Assembly: GCF_001746835.1 (NCBI RefSeq)
Contig: NZ_CP016094.1
Coordinates: 1,178,001-1,242,000, forward strand
Source: Lacunisphaera limnophila
GTDB lineage: Bacteria; Verrucomicrobiota; Verrucomicrobiia; Opitutales; Opitutaceae
DNA: 64,000 nucleotides
Direction of reading: 5' to 3'
A program made the position numbers and the translations under genes. Of this stretch, positions 25,397 through 35,443 are shown one piece after another. The notes beneath the pieces were generated by a model. It was not told the DNA's origin and did no database searches. It was given only the letters and a program-made list of their open reading frames with translations. The stretch's first letter is position 1. The number at the start of each line of letters is the position of its first letter.

Positions 25397-25963
25397 ATGA
25401 AACGCTGTCCCTGGGCCGAGGCCGAGCTGCACCACCACTACCACGACACCGAGTGGGGCGTGCCGTCGCATGACGACCGCCATCTCTTCGAGCTGATCCT
25501 CCTTGAGGGCGCGCAGGCCGGCCTGAGCTGGGCCGCGATTCTGCACCGCCGCGAGGGCTACCGCGAAGCCTTGGATGGCTTCGATGCGGCCACCATCGCC
25601 CGCTACGACGAACGGAAACTGGCCCGCCTGCTGGCCGACCCGCGCATCATCCGCAACCGGCTCAAGGTGCAGTCCACGGTCATCAACGCCCGCGCCTTCC
25701 TCGCCATCCAGGCCGAGTTCGGCTCCTTCGACCGCTACCTCTGGGCTTTTGTCGACGGGCGACCCGTCCTGAACCACCGCCAGACCTCGGCGGAGGTACC
25801 AACCCGCACCCCGCTGTCCGACACCCTGAGCCGGGACCTGAAAACCCGCGGCTTCAAATTCGTCGGCACCACGATCTGTTACGCCTATCTGCAAGCCACC
25901 GGCCTGGTGAACGATCACCTCGTGTCCTGCCCGCGCCACGCCGCCTGCGCGCATCTAACTTGA
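25397..25963 (+). CDS. tag: DNA-3-methyladenine glycosylase I
   Basis: The enzyme removes 3-methyladenine from alkylated DNA and starts base-excision repair. It has 188 residues, the family's usual size. N-terminal CPW (Cys4) and HHYHDTEWGVP are present; the C-terminus NDHLVSCPRH supplies the other His and Cys of the expected zinc site. LLEGAQAGLSWAAIL and GFKFVGTTICYAYLQATG are also typical blocks. The start follows a promoter-like region containing a palindrome shared with recA, hinting at control by DNA damage. Confidence 0.96.
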   Translation: MKRCPWAEAELHHHYHDTEWGVPSHDDRHLFELILLEGAQAGLSWAAILHRREGYREALDGFDAATIARYDERKLARLLADPRIIRNRLKVQSTVINARAFLAIQAEFGSFDRYLWAFVDGRPVLNHRQTSAEVPTRTPLSDTLSRDLKTRGFKFVGTTICYAYLQATGLVNDHLVSCPRHAACAHLT

Positions 25964-25967
25964 ATTA

Positions 25968-25990
25968 GTGGGCGAGGTCTCCGCTCGTGC
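25968..25990. repeat. REP-like element (first of a pair)
   Basis: An imperfect hairpin word of the form GGGCGAGGTCTCCGCTCG follows the tag stop codon closely. It resembles the core of the 24535-24571 element. Confidence 0.45.
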
Positions 25991-26010
25991 GCGGCTTAAG
26001 TCTGGAACCT

Positions 26011-26040
26011 GGGTGGGATCTGGAAATCCCGCCCTACAGG
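26011..26040. repeat. REP-like element (second of a pair)
   Basis: The arms GGGATCT... and ...AATCCC form a hairpin inside GGGTGGGATCTGGAAATCCC and the CCTACAGG end. On the minus strand it begins CCTGTAGGGCGGGATTTCC, the same TGTAGG lead as the element at 61810-61832. Confidence 0.5.
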
Positions 26041-26080
26041 TGTTGCATCCCCATGCGCCCGCCGTCACATCTCGCGATCC

Positions 26081-26977
26081 TTGCCCTGGGTCCTCGCCAG
26101 CCTCATCTCCGCCCTCTTTCTCGGGTTCTATGACCTGAGCAAGAAACACGCGCTGCGCGACAATGCCGTCCTGCCCGTGCTCTTTGCCGGCACCCTCTGC
26201 GGCGCGGCCGTGTGGCTGGTGCTGCTCCTCGCCGGTCTGGCCGCCCCCGGCGCCGTGCCCGCGGCCTTCATCCCAGAGCCGCTGACACCCGCCCAACACG
26301 GGCTCGTGTTCCTCAAATCCTTCATCGTCGCCTCCTCCTGGGCGTTCACCTATTTCGGCATCAAGCATCTGCCGCTTTCGCTCGCCGCGCCCATCCGCGC
26401 CACCGGGCCGCTCTGGACGCTGACCGGCGCGCTCCTTGTGCTGGGTGAGCGCCCGGCCTGGCTGGAGACCGCCGGCATCCTGATCACCCTCACCTCCTTC
26501 TACGGCCTGTCCGTCGCCGGCCGGAATGAGGGCGTCCATTTTCACCGCAACAAATGGGTCGGCTGCATGATTGCCGGCACCCTCTGCGGCGCGGTGAGCG
26601 GGCTCTACGACAAATACCTGCTCGGCACCGTCGGCCTGAGCGCCGCCGCCGTGCAGGCCTGGTTCACCCTCTACCTGCCGGTGGTGCTACTGCCGCTCAT
26701 CATCGGCTGGTGGCGCCGCTGGTGGCCGCGCAACGAGTTCCACTGGCGCTGGAGCATCCCGCTGATCGCGCTCACCCTGCTCGTCGCCGACTACGTGTAT
26801 TTCGAGGCCTTGCGCGACCCGGAGGCACTCGTCTCGGTCGTCTCCAGCCTGCGCCGCGGCAGCACGCTCGTGGCCTTCGCCGGCGGGATCTGGCTGTTCC
26901 ACGAGGCCCGCGGCGCCGCCAAGCTTCCCGCCGTGCTCGGAATCGTCGCCGGCATCGTGCTCACCGTGCTCGGGTGA
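26081..26977 (+). CDS. EamA/DMT-superfamily transporter
   Basis: The 298-residue membrane protein has about ten hydrophobic helices in two homologous halves (first half to about residue 150, second from GCMIAGTLCGAVSGLYDKYL). The motif APIRATGPLWTLTGALLVLGERP is typical of EamA drug/metabolite transporters, which export or import small metabolites across the inner membrane. Only a TTG start is available at the right place, since the nearby ATG at 26053 is in another frame. Substrate unknown. It is convergent with the RidA gene, 10 bp away. Confidence 0.87.
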   Translation: MPWVLASLISALFLGFYDLSKKHALRDNAVLPVLFAGTLCGAAVWLVLLLAGLAAPGAVPAAFIPEPLTPAQHGLVFLKSFIVASSWAFTYFGIKHLPLSLAAPIRATGPLWTLTGALLVLGERPAWLETAGILITLTSFYGLSVAGRNEGVHFHRNKWVGCMIAGTLCGAVSGLYDKYLLGTVGLSAAAVQAWFTLYLPVVLLPLIIGWWRRWWPRNEFHWRWSIPLIALTLLVADYVYFEALRDPEALVSVVSSLRRGSTLVAFAGGIWLFHEARGAAKLPAVLGIVAGIVLTVLG

Positions 26978-26987
26978 CCGGTCCGCG

Positions 26988-27476
26988 TCAGGGTTGCGCC
27001 GGGTAGGCCGCAAAGGCCTCGATCTCGATCAACCAGTCCGGGCTCACCAGCGCGGACACCGCCAGCGTCGAGCGCGCGGTCTTCCGCGGATTCTCCGCGT
27101 TGTTGAAATATTCCCCGTAGGCCTTGAACCAGCCCGGGAAGTCCGGCTTGCCGTCCTTCGCCGCATCCGGCGTGAGGTAGACGCGGAGGTACACCACGTC
27201 CTTCAGCGTGAGCCCCTGCTCCGCGAGCACCGCCTCGATGTTCTTCAGGCAGCTGACGCCCTGCGTGTAGGTGTCGCCGTAGCGCTCATACACCGTCTTG
27301 CCGTCCTTGTTGATCTGGGTCGGCACCGTGCCGCTGGTCCAGAACACCGCGCGGCCGGCGGGCAGGGCGACCCCCGAGGCGATGGACCAGTCCGGTCGGC
27401 CGGTGAGGATCACCTCGGTCGGCGCGGCGGCGCGCAACAGGGCGGCGGTGGCAAGCAGGAGGATCAGTTTTTTCAT
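26988..27476 (-). CDS. Exported RidA-family imine deaminase
   Basis: The 162-residue protein has a short signal peptide (KKLILLLATAALLRAAAP) before a RidA/YjgF domain (GVALPAGRAVFWTSGTVPTQ, VVYLRVYLTPDAAK). The C-terminal block ARSTLAVSAL...IEIEAFAAY holds the conserved Arg that binds imine substrates in active RidA. RidA proteins hydrolyse reactive 2-aminoacrylate-type imines to ketones and ammonia. Most are cytoplasmic, so the export signal is unusual. It starts four bases after the amine oxidase stop codon, strongly suggesting a shared transcript and linked chemistry. Confidence 0.88.
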   Translation of the reverse strand: MKKLILLLATAALLRAAAPTEVILTGRPDWSIASGVALPAGRAVFWTSGTVPTQINKDGKTVYERYGDTYTQGVSCLKNIEAVLAEQGLTLKDVVYLRVYLTPDAAKDGKPDFPGWFKAYGEYFNNAENPRKTARSTLAVSALVSPDWLIEIEAFAAYPAQP

Positions 27477-27480
27477 GGGG

Positions 27481-29091
27481 TCAGGTGGTTTGGGAGCGAG
27501 CGTGGAGGAGGGCGCAGGCGCGGTGGGCGGCGACGAAGGCGCCCGCCTGCCAGCCATTGAGGTTCGAGGTCCAGTCCCCCGCAAAATAAAACGGTCCGTC
27601 CGCGACGCGCAGCACCTGTTGCGCCGCCTCGAAGCTCGCGGCGCTCTCCCAGCGCATCCACGGCGCCTCGTTGTAGGCCACGCGGTGCCAGGCCACGGAA
27701 AAGGAATTCTCGAATTCCGCCGGATACTGCGGGTGGATGCGCGCGCCTTGCTCGAGGGCCACCCGTTCGCGCTCCGCCGGGGTCCGGTCGTCCAGCAGCT
27801 CCCGGGCGCCGCCAAAGTGATAATAACCGACCAGCACCCCGGGGCCCGCCGCCCCAAAGCGATCAAAGGGATAATACACCTGACCGATGGGGTCGTCGGT
27901 TTTGGAACTGCCGCTGTAGATGTCGTCGTCTTCCTCCCAGAACCGGCGCTTGAACTGCAGGCCAATCTTGCCGGAGAGGGCGGCCTGCGGCGCGTTCAAC
28001 GCCGCGACGGTCGGGGCGGAAAAATCCGCGGGCAGCCGGCGCAACAGCGTCGGCGGCAGCGTGCAGATGCAGAAATCACCCTCGATTTCCTGCCGGGCGC
28101 CGTCGCGGGCCGCGTCCGTGTAGCCGATGCGCACCCCGCCGTCGGCCGTGCGCCGGATGTCCTTCACCTCGCACTGGTAGCGCACGACGCCATCGAGCCG
28201 CTCGGCAAACCCGTAGGCGATCCGGTCCATGCCGCCCACCGGCGTCAGCATCGTGGGCTGCTGGTGGTAGTCCTTGAGAAAGTCCAGGCTCTGCCCGTAA
28301 CCCGCCTTCACCAACGCCTCGAGCTCCAGCGGCGTGGTCGGCTCGCCCGGCCCGCCCAGCGCCCCGGGTGAATTGGTGTACCCGCGGCTGTGCTCGAGGT
28401 GGGTGGGCGTGTCCGAATTGTCCCCGGACCGGGCGTAGACCAGGTCGGCGTTGAGCCGGCCCTCGCCCCGCAGGTACTCGATGAAGCGCTCGCGATCCTC
28501 GGCCGTCAGCTCCTGGTCCAGTTCACCGCGCCGGACCACCTTGGCCAGCAACTCGGAGGTATGGCCGCTCAGGTCGGCGAGGACCTCGCGGATGCGCAGC
28601 TTCGGGTGCCCGCGCCGGACGATGTAGGCGGCCTCGTTGAAATTGCTGAACATGGTGAGCGGGATGCCGAATTCCCGGCAATAGCCCAGCGTCGTCGTGT
28701 GGTGGTGCGAGATCCGCATCGGCCCGGCGTTGAGAAAATGCCCGTCGGCAAAGGCGCAGACCTGTCGCGGATTCCCGAGCTCGGTCTCCTCGGTCCCGCG
28801 CCGCACCGTCCAGTTCCGCCCGCCCGGCCGGGTCCGGGCCTCCAGCACCGTGCAGTCATAGCCCAGGCGCCCAAGTTCATAGGCCGCGCTGAGCCCGGCC
28901 ATGCCACCGCCGAGGATGATCACGCGCCGGCGGCGCCCCGCCGGTCCCGCCAGCCGCAGGTGAAATCGTTCCTCCCGGGCCAGGAGGTTCAGCCCGAACA
29001 TCGACCCGAGCACGGCACCGCCGCCGTAGCGGGCCATCCGGGAAATAAATTGCCGACGGGTCACTCCGGACAAGCCAGGACGGTGGTGCAT
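27481..29091 (-). CDS. Exported flavin amine oxidase
   Basis: The 536-residue protein carries a twin-arginine-like leader (TRRQFISRMARYGGG), then an FAD-binding Rossmann motif (VIILGGGMAGLSAAYELGRL, about residues 57-76) with LEARTRPGGRNWT. The C-terminal flavin-binding block FYFAGDWTSNLNGWQAGAF (about 507-525) is typical of the monoamine oxidase / L-amino-acid oxidase group. These enzymes oxidise an amine to an imine and make hydrogen peroxide. The ATG at 29091 was chosen over an upstream TTG. The downstream RidA gene would hydrolyse the imine product. Confidence 0.88.
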   Translation of the reverse strand: MHHRPGLSGVTRRQFISRMARYGGGAVLGSMFGLNLLAREERFHLRLAGPAGRRRRVIILGGGMAGLSAAYELGRLGYDCTVLEARTRPGGRNWTVRRGTEETELGNPRQVCAFADGHFLNAGPMRISHHHTTTLGYCREFGIPLTMFSNFNEAAYIVRRGHPKLRIREVLADLSGHTSELLAKVVRRGELDQELTAEDRERFIEYLRGEGRLNADLVYARSGDNSDTPTHLEHSRGYTNSPGALGGPGEPTTPLELEALVKAGYGQSLDFLKDYHQQPTMLTPVGGMDRIAYGFAERLDGVVRYQCEVKDIRRTADGGVRIGYTDAARDGARQEIEGDFCICTLPPTLLRRLPADFSAPTVAALNAPQAALSGKIGLQFKRRFWEEDDDIYSGSSKTDDPIGQVYYPFDRFGAAGPGVLVGYYHFGGARELLDDRTPAERERVALEQGARIHPQYPAEFENSFSVAWHRVAYNEAPWMRWESAASFEAAQQVLRVADGPFYFAGDWTSNLNGWQAGAFVAAHRACALLHARSQTT

Positions 29092-29189
29092 GCCCCACCT
29101 AAGCAGGGCCCGGTCCAACGACCAAGCCAGATTCTCCGCGCTGGGTCCGGCTTTGCATTTGCTCCGCCCCGCGCTAAGGTGGGCGCCGG

Positions 29190-29462
29190 ATGTTCGCCAA
29201 TTTGCTCCAGTTCCTCTCCCCCCGCGACCCCGCTGACTTCGACCGGGCCTTCGTCACCTCAGTGCAGGTCAAGCGGCCCCTGCCCCGCGACCCGCGCGCC
29301 GAGCGGTTCATCCTCCTCTGCTGGGGTCTGATCGCCGTAAAACATGTGGCGGTGATCTGGGCCGTGACTCACTACGCCGTGCCTTTTCACCAGCTCTGGG
29401 TCAACTTCCCCACCTTCCTCCTCGGGCTCGTCGCCACCTGGGCTTATTACGCCGGCGATTAA
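29190..29462 (+). CDS. Small two-helix membrane protein
   Basis: This 90-residue hypothetical protein has a soluble N-terminal half and two hydrophobic helices in the C-terminal half (FILLCWGLIAVKHVAVIWAV, about residues 45-64, and FPTFLLGLVATWAYYAG, about 73-89). I do not recognise a family. It is divergent from the amine oxidase and lies 20 bp before the DUF5069 gene, so the two may be co-transcribed. Confidence 0.6.
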   Translation: MFANLLQFLSPRDPADFDRAFVTSVQVKRPLPRDPRAERFILLCWGLIAVKHVAVIWAVTHYAVPFHQLWVNFPTFLLGLVATWAYYAGD

Positions 29463-29482
29463 GCCCGCTCACCCCACACCTT

Positions 29483-29938
29483 ATGCCTCACGTCCCTGGT
29501 CTCCGCAGCCCCTACGTCAAGGTCGGCCGTCTCGTCTACTTCGGCCGCATGCTCGACAAGATCCGCCTCCAGGCCGCCGGCCAGCTCCCCCTCGGCGACT
29601 ACGGCGCCAACCTCGGCAAGGGCTTCGACGGCCGGGCCTGCAGTTTTCTCCGCGTCGCCTACGACGACCTGAAGGCCCGTATGCTCGCCGGCGATCTCGA
29701 CGACGCCGCGCTGCTCGCCTGGTGCCACGAACGGGGCGGCCCGCGCACCGATGAGGAATGCGAGGTCTGGAACGGTTTCATGATCAAGCGCGGCTGGCGC
29801 GACGCCGCGGCCGAGGTGCTGGCCAAGCGCATCGAGGAAAGCGGCCTCGGCGCCGCCCCGGTCTTCACCATGTTTGACTACCTCGACTACGACGAGGGCC
29901 GGGCCTCCGCCGCCGACCGGCCCTGGGAAAAGAGCTGA
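29483..29938 (+). CDS. DUF5069-family protein (copy 1)
   Basis: The 151-residue protein begins PGLRSPYVKVGRLVYFGRML and ends with TMFDYLDYDEGR, features of the DUF5069 family seen in Verrucomicrobiota and Planctomycetota. It contains no signal peptide or membrane segment and is probably cytoplasmic. Its function is unknown. A second member is at 44566-45027, and the two share the aspartate-rich FDEGR-type C-terminus. It stops seven bases before the acylase start. Confidence 0.8.
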   Translation: MPHVPGLRSPYVKVGRLVYFGRMLDKIRLQAAGQLPLGDYGANLGKGFDGRACSFLRVAYDDLKARMLAGDLDDAALLAWCHERGGPRTDEECEVWNGFMIKRGWRDAAAEVLAKRIEESGLGAAPVFTMFDYLDYDEGRASAADRPWEKS

Positions 29939-29945
29939 TCCGCCC

Positions 29946-32339
29946 GTGACCGACCCGCTCTGGAAACGCCTGCAGCTGCTCGTCTCCGTCCTGAGTGTCG
30001 TGCTCGTCCTCGCCTTGCTGGTCGCCGGGGTGTTCGCCTGGCGCATGCGCGGCAGCCTGGCCGTGCTCGACGGCCAGCTCTCCATTCCCGGTCTCACGGC
30101 CCCGGTTAAGATCGAACGCGACGCGCTGGGCATCCCCACCCTGACCGGCGCCTCCCGCACTGATGTCGCCCGCGCGACGGGTTTCGTCCACGCGCAGGAC
30201 CGCTTCTTCCAGATGGATCTGCTGCGCCGCAGCGGAGCGGGCGAACTCGCGGCCCTGGTCGGCCCCGCCGCCGTACCCCTCGACCAGGCCCACCGGCTCC
30301 ACGGCTTTCGCCGCACCGCGGAAAAGGCCCTCGCCCGGCTTGAGCCCGGTCCGCGCGCCGTCCTCGAGGCCTACACCGTCGGGGTCAATGCCGGGCTCGC
30401 CGTCCTCCCGCAATCCCCGTGGGAATATGCGGTGCTCCGCACGGCGCCCGAGCCGTGGCGCGCCGAGGACAGCCTGCTAGTCATCTACGCCATGTGGTTC
30501 GACCTGCAGGATGCGACCGGCAGCTTCGAACTGAGCCTGGGCACCCTGCGCGAAAGCCTCGGCGGCCTCGGCGCCAATTTCTTCGCCCCGCGCGGCACCT
30601 CGTGGGACTCCGCCCTCGACGGCAGCACGTTCCCCGCCGCCCCGCTGCCGCCCCTCCGTCTCCCATCCGCCACCCCGGACGCCCCGCCCACGGCCCACAC
30701 CGTCTCGGAGCGCCTGCCCGTCGGCTCCAACAGCATGGCCGTGGCCGGCACCCACACCGCCGGCGGTGCCGCCCTGCTCGGGAACGACATGCATCTTGGC
30801 CTGCATACCCCCAACATCTGGTATCGCGCCGTGCTCGCCTGGACGGATCCGGCCGGTACGCCTCGCCGCGTGGTCGGCGTCACCCTGCCTGGCACCCCGG
30901 CCGTCGTCGTCGGCAGCAACGGTCACGTCGCCTGGGGTTACACGGTTTCCTATGCCGACACCTCCGATGTGGTGATCGTCGAGACGGAGACCACGGCCGA
31001 GGCCTTTTACCGCACGCCCACCGGCTACAAGGAAATCGAGCACCGCCGCGAGACGATCGCCGTCAAAGGCGGCGAACCCGTCACCTTCACGGCGCGCTGG
31101 ACCGAGTGGGGGCCCCTCTTTGCCGCGGCGGGCAGCGGGCAATTCCACGCCCTGCGCTGGAACGCCCACGACCCCGAGGCGACCGACCTGACGGTCCTCG
31201 AGCTCGAAACCGCCCCCACCGTGGAAACGGCCCTCGCCATCGGCCGGCGCGCCGGCCTGCCCAACCTTAACCTGCTCGCCGCTGACTCCGCCGGTTCGAT
31301 CGGCTGGACCCTGACTGGACGGATCCCGCGGCGCGTCGGCTACGACGGACGCCTCCCGGTCTCCTGGTCCTTCGGCGACCGCGCCTGGGCCGGCTGGCTC
31401 GCGCCCGATGAGATCCCCGCCATCGTCAATCCGCCCGACGGCTTTCTCTGGACCGCCAACCAACGCCTGGTGGGCGGCGAGGCCTACGCCAAGCTCGGCG
31501 ACGGTGGCTACTTCACCGGCGCCCGCGGCGCCCAGGTCCGCGACGGCCTCCGCCAACTCGTCGCATCCGGCCAGCCCGCGCAACCGGCCGACCTGCTCGC
31601 CATCCAACTCGACGACCGCGCCCTGTTTCTCGCACGCTGGCAGAAAGCCTTGCTCACCGTGCTGACCGACGAAGCCGTCGCCGCCCGCTCAGCCCGCGGG
31701 GACCTGCGCGAGGCGGTGCGCGCGTGGGACGGGCGCGCAAGCGTCGACTCCGCCGCCTACCGCCTGGTGCGCCTGTGGCGGCTCAAACTCGCCGCCCGGG
31801 CCTTCGCCCCGTTCTTCGATCGGGCCGGCGCCACCGAACCCCGTTTTTCCTCGGGCAACTTCCAGTATGAGGACGCCCTCTGGCAGCTCGTGCAGGAACG
31901 GCCCGACCGCCTGCTCAATCCCGCGCACGATTCCTGGGAGGCCTTGCTTCTGGCGGCGGCCGACGACGTCCTGGCCGAGACCGAACGCGCCGGCATCTCC
32001 CCCACCCGTTTCACGCAGGGAGCGGCCAACACCCTGCGCATGCGCCATCCTTTCAGCCGTCTGCTTCCTGATTTTCTGGCCGGCTTCCTCGACATGCCGG
32101 CCCAGCCGCTCCCCGGCGGCAGCGACCTGCCCCGCATGCAACAGGCCTCGTTCGGTGCCAGCCAGCGGATGGTCGTCGCCCCCGGCCGCGAAACCGAGGG
32201 CCTCTTCCACATGCCCGGCGGCCAGAGCGCCCACCCCTTCTCCCCCTTCTACCGCGCCGGCCACGACGCCTGGGTGAAGGGCGAGCCCACGCCACTCCTC
32301 CCCGGCCCGGTACAGCACACGCTGATACTCAATCCGTGA
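29946..32339 (+). CDS. Penicillin-acylase-family amidohydrolase
   Basis: The 797-residue Ntn hydrolase has an N-terminal signal-anchor helix (about residues 8-30), an alpha-chain region (IERDALGIPTLTGASRTDVA, TGFVHAQDRFFQMDLLRR) and the predicted self-cleavage site at GSNSMAV, where Ser261 becomes the N-terminal nucleophile of the beta chain. Later blocks LLGNDMHLGL and GSNGHVAWGYT are typical. Family members cleave amides such as beta-lactam side chains or acyl-homoserine lactones, so natural roles include quorum quenching; the substrate is not predictable here. The GTG at 29946 avoids overlap with the DUF5069 gene and has a valid signal segment. Confidence 0.9.
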   Translation: MTDPLWKRLQLLVSVLSVVLVLALLVAGVFAWRMRGSLAVLDGQLSIPGLTAPVKIERDALGIPTLTGASRTDVARATGFVHAQDRFFQMDLLRRSGAGELAALVGPAAVPLDQAHRLHGFRRTAEKALARLEPGPRAVLEAYTVGVNAGLAVLPQSPWEYAVLRTAPEPWRAEDSLLVIYAMWFDLQDATGSFELSLGTLRESLGGLGANFFAPRGTSWDSALDGSTFPAAPLPPLRLPSATPDAPPTAHTVSERLPVGSNSMAVAGTHTAGGAALLGNDMHLGLHTPNIWYRAVLAWTDPAGTPRRVVGVTLPGTPAVVVGSNGHVAWGYTVSYADTSDVVIVETETTAEAFYRTPTGYKEIEHRRETIAVKGGEPVTFTARWTEWGPLFAAAGSGQFHALRWNAHDPEATDLTVLELETAPTVETALAIGRRAGLPNLNLLAADSAGSIGWTLTGRIPRRVGYDGRLPVSWSFGDRAWAGWLAPDEIPAIVNPPDGFLWTANQRLVGGEAYAKLGDGGYFTGARGAQVRDGLRQLVASGQPAQPADLLAIQLDDRALFLARWQKALLTVLTDEAVAARSARGDLREAVRAWDGRASVDSAAYRLVRLWRLKLAARAFAPFFDRAGATEPRFSSGNFQYEDALWQLVQERPDRLLNPAHDSWEALLLAAADDVLAETERAGISPTRFTQGAANTLRMRHPFSRLLPDFLAGFLDMPAQPLPGGSDLPRMQQASFGASQRMVVAPGRETEGLFHMPGGQSAHPFSPFYRAGHDAWVKGEPTPLLPGPVQHTLILNP

Positions 32340-32377
32340 TTCGTATCTGAACATCAGGCTTGTTGGCTTAGGCTGCC

Positions 32378-32383
32378 GGAGGT
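32378..32383 (+). promoter_or_regulatory. Strong Shine-Dalgarno that sets a GTG start
   Basis: GGAGGT lies seven bases before the GTG at 32391 and 25 bases before the next in-frame ATG. It decides the start of the following gene and is unusual here, where most genes lack such a site. Confidence 0.75.
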
Positions 32384-32390
32384 ACAGGAC

Positions 32391-33044
32391 GTGCGGGCCA
32401 TTAACATCATGAAGTCTTTGCGTCCGGCTCTTGCGTTGATCCTGATCGCCGTCGTCGCCGGGTTTCTCGCCTGGGGCTACCGCCAGTTTGACCGCGGGGC
32501 CACCATCCCCCTGATCGACCGCAATGATCCCGTGTATGCGGACGTGCTCGTGCATCTTGATCGCCGAGCCCTGTTCACGCTGACGGGGCTTCCCAACCGG
32601 TCGCTCGAGGATGTGAGTGCGGAGCGTCTGCAAGTAGTCCAGCAACTATCCCGCGCCCGCCTTTCCCAAGCCGTTTACGAAGCAAGTATTGCGCGCGTGC
32701 AATCCCGCGCGGGCCAGGCCGTGCGCATCGAGGTTGACCCCTATCGCTGGGCCGGAAGGAAACTCGAACGCCAGGTGATGCACGAATGCAGTTCTCGCGA
32801 TGACGCGGAGCAGCAGCGGCGGATCCGGAACTTTTTCATGGATTTTGGCACTCCCCGGCAGGTGCTTACCGTCACCACGCGGACGGAACAGATCGATGGC
32901 AGTCCGCTCGCCGTCTATTCCATCCGGCATGATTTCGGCGGCTGGAACGTGATCCCGATGTCTGTCGGCTCGTTGCTTCCCGCGTCGCATCTCGTGCTCT
33001 ACGCGCCCTTCCAACAGTGGTTCCCGGTGCCTGATCAGCAGTAA
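32391..33044 (+). CDS. Hypothetical signal-anchored protein
   Basis: The 217-residue protein has one N-terminal hydrophobic segment (LALILIAVVAGFLAWGY, about residues 13-30) and then a soluble domain with no motif that I recognise. A central charged helical stretch (RARLSQAVYEASIARVQSR) and a WGxR-type pattern are visible. It has a strong ribosome-binding site and more varied codon use than its neighbours, for example TTG and CGT, which may mean later acquisition. It stands alone between the acylase and upp. Confidence 0.6.
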   Translation: MRAINIMKSLRPALALILIAVVAGFLAWGYRQFDRGATIPLIDRNDPVYADVLVHLDRRALFTLTGLPNRSLEDVSAERLQVVQQLSRARLSQAVYEASIARVQSRAGQAVRIEVDPYRWAGRKLERQVMHECSSRDDAEQQRRIRNFFMDFGTPRQVLTVTTRTEQIDGSPLAVYSIRHDFGGWNVIPMSVGSLLPASHLVLYAPFQQWFPVPDQQ

Positions 33045-33080
33045 TCCAAAGACGCTTCCCCGCACGGGATCAGACCACTT

Positions 33081-33118
33081 ATTGAGCGTTGAATGTTGGA
33101 TGTTGATTGTTGAACGTT
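33081..33118. repeat. Heptamer tandem repeat, GTTGAAT type
   Basis: Five imperfect 7-bp units (ATTGAGC, GTTGAAT, GTTGGAT, GTTGATT, GTTGAAC) run without a gap, ending in GTT, about 20 bp before the upp start codon. It is AT-richer than its surroundings. Confidence 0.75.
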
Positions 33119-33137
33119 CCAGTGGCCTCCGCCGCCC

Positions 33138-33755
33138 ATGCCTCTCCACGTCCTGAACCACCCGCTCGGCACCCATGTGCTGACCCACCTGCGCGACAAG
33201 ACCACCAAGCCCGCGCTGTTCCGCACCCTCAGCTACCAGATCGCCCTGCTCCTCTCCCTCGAGGCCACCCGCGATCTCGCCACGGAGGAAAAGAAGATCG
33301 AGACCCCGATGGAGCCGATGACCGGCCGCGTCCTCGCGCGCCCGCTCGTGATCGTGCCCATCCTGCGCGCGGGCCTCGGCATGGTGCAGCCCTTCCAGGA
33401 TATCTACCCCGATGTCTCCATCGGCTACGTCGGCCTCGAGCGCGACCACACCACCGCCATCGCCCGCAGCTATTACTGCAAGCTCCCCCCGCTCGACGGG
33501 CGGCGCACCATCGTGGTCGACCCGATGCTCGCCACCGGCGGCTCGGCGGCGCAGGCGATTGACGTCGTCAAGGCCGCCGGCGCCCGCGAAATCGTCTTCG
33601 TCTGCATCGTCGCCGCGCCCGAGGGCGTCGCCACCCTGTCCCAGGCCCATCCCGAGGTTCCCATCCACGCCGGCGTCCTCGACCGCCAACTCAACGCGAA
33701 GAAGTACATCATGCCCGGCCTCGGGGACTTCGGCGACCGGCTCTACGGCACCTGA
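33138..33755 (+). CDS. upp: Uracil phosphoribosyltransferase
   Basis: The 205-residue enzyme converts uracil and PRPP into UMP in pyrimidine salvage. Conserved features are HPLGTHVLTHLRDKTT near the start, RAGLGMVQPF (about residues 77-86), the PRPP-binding loop VVDPMLATGGSA (about 126-137) and the uracil-binding C-terminus YIMPGLGDFGDRLYGT. Length and order match the bacterial enzyme exactly. Upstream lies a heptamer tandem repeat; the next gene is convergent. Confidence 0.97.
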   Translation: MPLHVLNHPLGTHVLTHLRDKTTKPALFRTLSYQIALLLSLEATRDLATEEKKIETPMEPMTGRVLARPLVIVPILRAGLGMVQPFQDIYPDVSIGYVGLERDHTTAIARSYYCKLPPLDGRRTIVVDPMLATGGSAAQAIDVVKAAGAREIVFVCIVAAPEGVATLSQAHPEVPIHAGVLDRQLNAKKYIMPGLGDFGDRLYGT

Positions 33756-33839
33756 CCGCCGCCCGCCGCGGTTGCGCGTGCGCTTTTGTGCGGTCGCCCC
33801 GAGCGGCCGTTTTCGGGTCCGAGGTCTTGCCTCCACCCG

Positions 33840-35339
<1,500 letters not shown>

Positions 35340-35443
35340 GCGGACCAAGGGGGTTGGGGTTCAGTCTACGTACAACCGGACCGCCCGCCCCGCAAACGGA
35401 ATTCTTGCCGTGTCTTTTTTCCGATCCGTGACAGACCGGGTCC

